Of a stretch of DNA of 58,479 nt, positions 57,353 through 58,479 are shown piece after piece. Source of the DNA: Pseudomonas borbori (GTDB taxonomy: Bacteria > Pseudomonadota > Gammaproteobacteria > Pseudomonadales > Pseudomonadaceae); assembly GCF_900115555.1 (NCBI RefSeq), contig NZ_FOWX01000032.1:1-58479 (forward strand). Reading direction: 5' to 3'. The notes beneath the pieces were generated by a model. That model made no database searches. It saw only the letters and a list, made by a program, of their open reading frames with translations, and was not told the origin of the DNA. Each line of letters begins with the position of its first letter. Within the stretch, counting starts at the first letter, position 1. The position numbers and the translations under genes were made by a program.

Positions 57353-58479
57353 TCAACACTCGATGGCACTGACCGCCAGGCCACCGCGCGAGGTTTCCTT
57401 GTACTTGTCGTGCATGTCGGCACCGGTGTCGCGCATGGTGCGGATCACCCGGTCGAGCGAGATGAAGTGCTCACCGTCGCCGCGCAGGGCCATCTGCGCG
57501 GCGTTGATCGCCTTTACCGCGGCGATCGCGTTGCGCTCGATGCACGGCACCTGGACCAGGCCGCCGACCGGGTCGCAGGTCAGCCCGAGGTTGTGTTCCA
57601 GGCCGATCTCGGCGGCGTTTTCCAGCTGCTCCGGGGTGGCGCCGAGGATCTCCGCCAAACCGGCCGCGGCCATCGCGCAGGCCGAACCGACCTCGCCCTG
57701 GCAGCCGACTTCAGCGCCGGAGATCGAGGCGTTCTTCTTGCACAGGATGCCCACCGCGGCGGCGGCCAGCAGGTAGTCGACCACGTTGGCCTCGCTCACC
57801 GCCGGGCTGAAGCGCACGTAGTAATGCAGCACCGCCGGGATGATCCCGGCCGCGCCGTTGGTCGGCGCGGTCACCATGCGCCCGCCGGCGGCGTTTTCCT
57901 CGTTGACCGCCAGGGCGAACAGGTTGACCCATTCCATGCCGCTGAGGGTCGAGCCGATCACGTTGGGCTTGCTCATTTCCTGCAGGCTGCGGTGCAGCTT
58001 GGCCGCGCGGCGCTTGACGTTGAGCCCGCCAGGCAGGATGCCCTCGTGCGCAAGACCCTGCTCGACGCAGTCGCGCATGGCTTGCCACAGGCGCATCAGG
58101 CCGCTGCGGATCTCCGCCTCGCTGCGCCAGGCCTTCTCGTTGGCCAGCATCAGTTCGGACACGCGCAGGCCGTGCTCCTTGCACAGGCGCAACAGTTCCT
58201 CGGCGCTGGAGAAGTCGTAGGGTAGCACGGTGTGATCCTGGTCCAGCTGGCCGCTGGCGGCCTGCTCGGCATCGATCACGAAGCCGCCGCCGACCGAATA
58301 GTAGGTGTCGCCGTGCAGCACGCCGCCGTCGACGCCAAAAGCCGTCAGAGTCATGGCATTGGGGTGATAGGGCAGGTTCTCGTCGAGCAGCAGCATGTCG
58401 CGCGCCCAGTCGAAGGCCACCGGCACATCGCCGTCGAGCAGCAGCTGGCCGCTGGCGAGCAGCGCCGCGATGCGTGGCT
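57353..58479 (-). CDS. sdaB: L-serine dehydratase, 3' part
   Basis: C-terminal 375 or so residues of a single-chain Fe-S L-serine ammonia-lyase that converts serine to pyruvate and ammonia; the frame is open at the right window edge, so the N-terminus is missing. The cluster cysteines appear in CKKNASISGAEVGCQGEVGSAC and GLTCDPVGGLVQVPCIERN (adjacent family blocks near 57700 and 57560). TAPTNGAAGIIPAVL is the substrate-binding region. It completes the route from glycine betaine through glycine and serine to pyruvate. Next to gbdR, as in other pseudomonads. Confidence 0.95.
   Translation of the reverse strand, partial: PRIAALLASGQLLLDGDVPVAFDWARDMLLLDENLPYHPNAMTLTAFGVDGGVLHGDTYYSVGGGFVIDAEQAASGQLDQDHTVLPYDFSSAEELLRLCKEHGLRVSELMLANEKAWRSEAEIRSGLMRLWQAMRDCVEQGLAHEGILPGGLNVKRRAAKLHRSLQEMSKPNVIGSTLSGMEWVNLFALAVNEENAAGGRMVTAPTNGAAGIIPAVLHYYVRFSPAVSEANVVDYLLAAAAVGILCKKNASISGAEVGCQGEVGSACAMAAAGLAEILGATPEQLENAAEIGLEHNLGLTCDPVGGLVQVPCIERNAIAAVKAINAAQMALRGDGEHFISLDRVIRTMRDTGADMHDKYKETSRGGLAVSAIEC

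Noticed and set aside
57007..57423. A 138-codon open frame between sdaB and gbdR (minus strand)
   Set aside because: It overlaps the end of sdaB, has no ribosome site and no family resemblance.
1..58479. CRISPR arrays, tRNA or rRNA genes, insertion sequences, prophage
   Set aside because: No spaced direct-repeat arrays, no tRNA/rRNA sequence and no transposase or integrase gene were recognised on either strand.

Overview
The window is high-GC chromosomal DNA from a Pseudomonas-type gammaproteobacterium. The gene families, the gene orders inside each operon (glyA-soxBDAG-purU-fdhA, cdhBAC-caiX/cdhR, dgcAB-etf, gbdR/sdaB, btuB-cobO...cobS) and the dispersed intergenic inverted repeats all match that genus. 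Nearly all of it concerns the breakdown of quaternary and methylated amines and the supply of cobalamin.

Layout. (1) 1-8.5 kb, plus strand: the 3' end of glyA, heterotetrameric sarcosine oxidase soxBDAG, purU and glutathione-independent fdhA, closed by a clear terminator. (2) 8.5-13.5 kb: the carnitine-to-glycine-betaine operon (cdhB, cdhA, cdhC, caiX; minus strand) and its divergent regulator cdhR. (3) 13.7-22 kb, plus: a dipeptidase, a DUF5943 protein, dimethylglycine demethylase dgcAB, electron-transfer flavoprotein etfAB and a small unknown gene. (4) 22-33.3 kb, minus: a cobalamin-riboswitch-led late B12 pathway (btuB, cobO, cobB, bluB, cobD/cbiB, L-Thr-P decarboxylase, cobQ, cobU, cobT, alpha-ribazole phosphatase, cobS). 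(5) 33.4-38.9 kb, minus: a second cobalamin riboswitch driving an exported, membrane-anchored CobN-like protein with a TolQ/ExbB-like and an ExbD-like (DUF2149) partner; the divergent btuFCD importer follows to 41.9 kb. (6) 41.9-54.2 kb: a corrinoid methyltransferase system in two divergent units around a 369-bp regulatory gap. The minus unit is corrinoid protein, DUF1638, small 'virulence factor' family protein, MetV, MetF, MtrH-like methyltransferase, ferredoxin/ASKHA corrinoid activator, hydantoinase-like ATPase. The plus unit is purU2, folD, MttB-family methyltransferase. The gap carries a perfect ANR/FNR box. (7) 54.3-58.5 kb: a frameshifted GFA/CENP-V gene, a SAM methyltransferase, gbdR and the 3' part of an L-serine dehydratase.

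How it fits together. Carnitine is converted to glycine betaine by CdhABC. The corrinoid module can plausibly take a methyl group from a quaternary amine (best guess glycine betaine) through the MttB-like enzyme and corrinoid protein to tetrahydrofolate, then oxidise it by MetFV, FolD and PurU to formate. DgcAB/Etf and SoxBDAG remove the remaining N-methyls, giving formaldehyde or methylene-THF. FdhA and PurU handle the C1 units, and glycine goes through GlyA to serine and SdaB to pyruvate. No Rieske glycine-betaine monooxygenase (gbcAB) lies in the window. The cobalamin synthesis and uptake operons beside the module would provide its cofactor. An ANR box in front of an oxygen-sensitive Co(I) chemistry suggests a low-oxygen branch of betaine catabolism in an otherwise aerobic organism. 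That overall proposal is inference; the gene content and the DNA motifs are seen directly.
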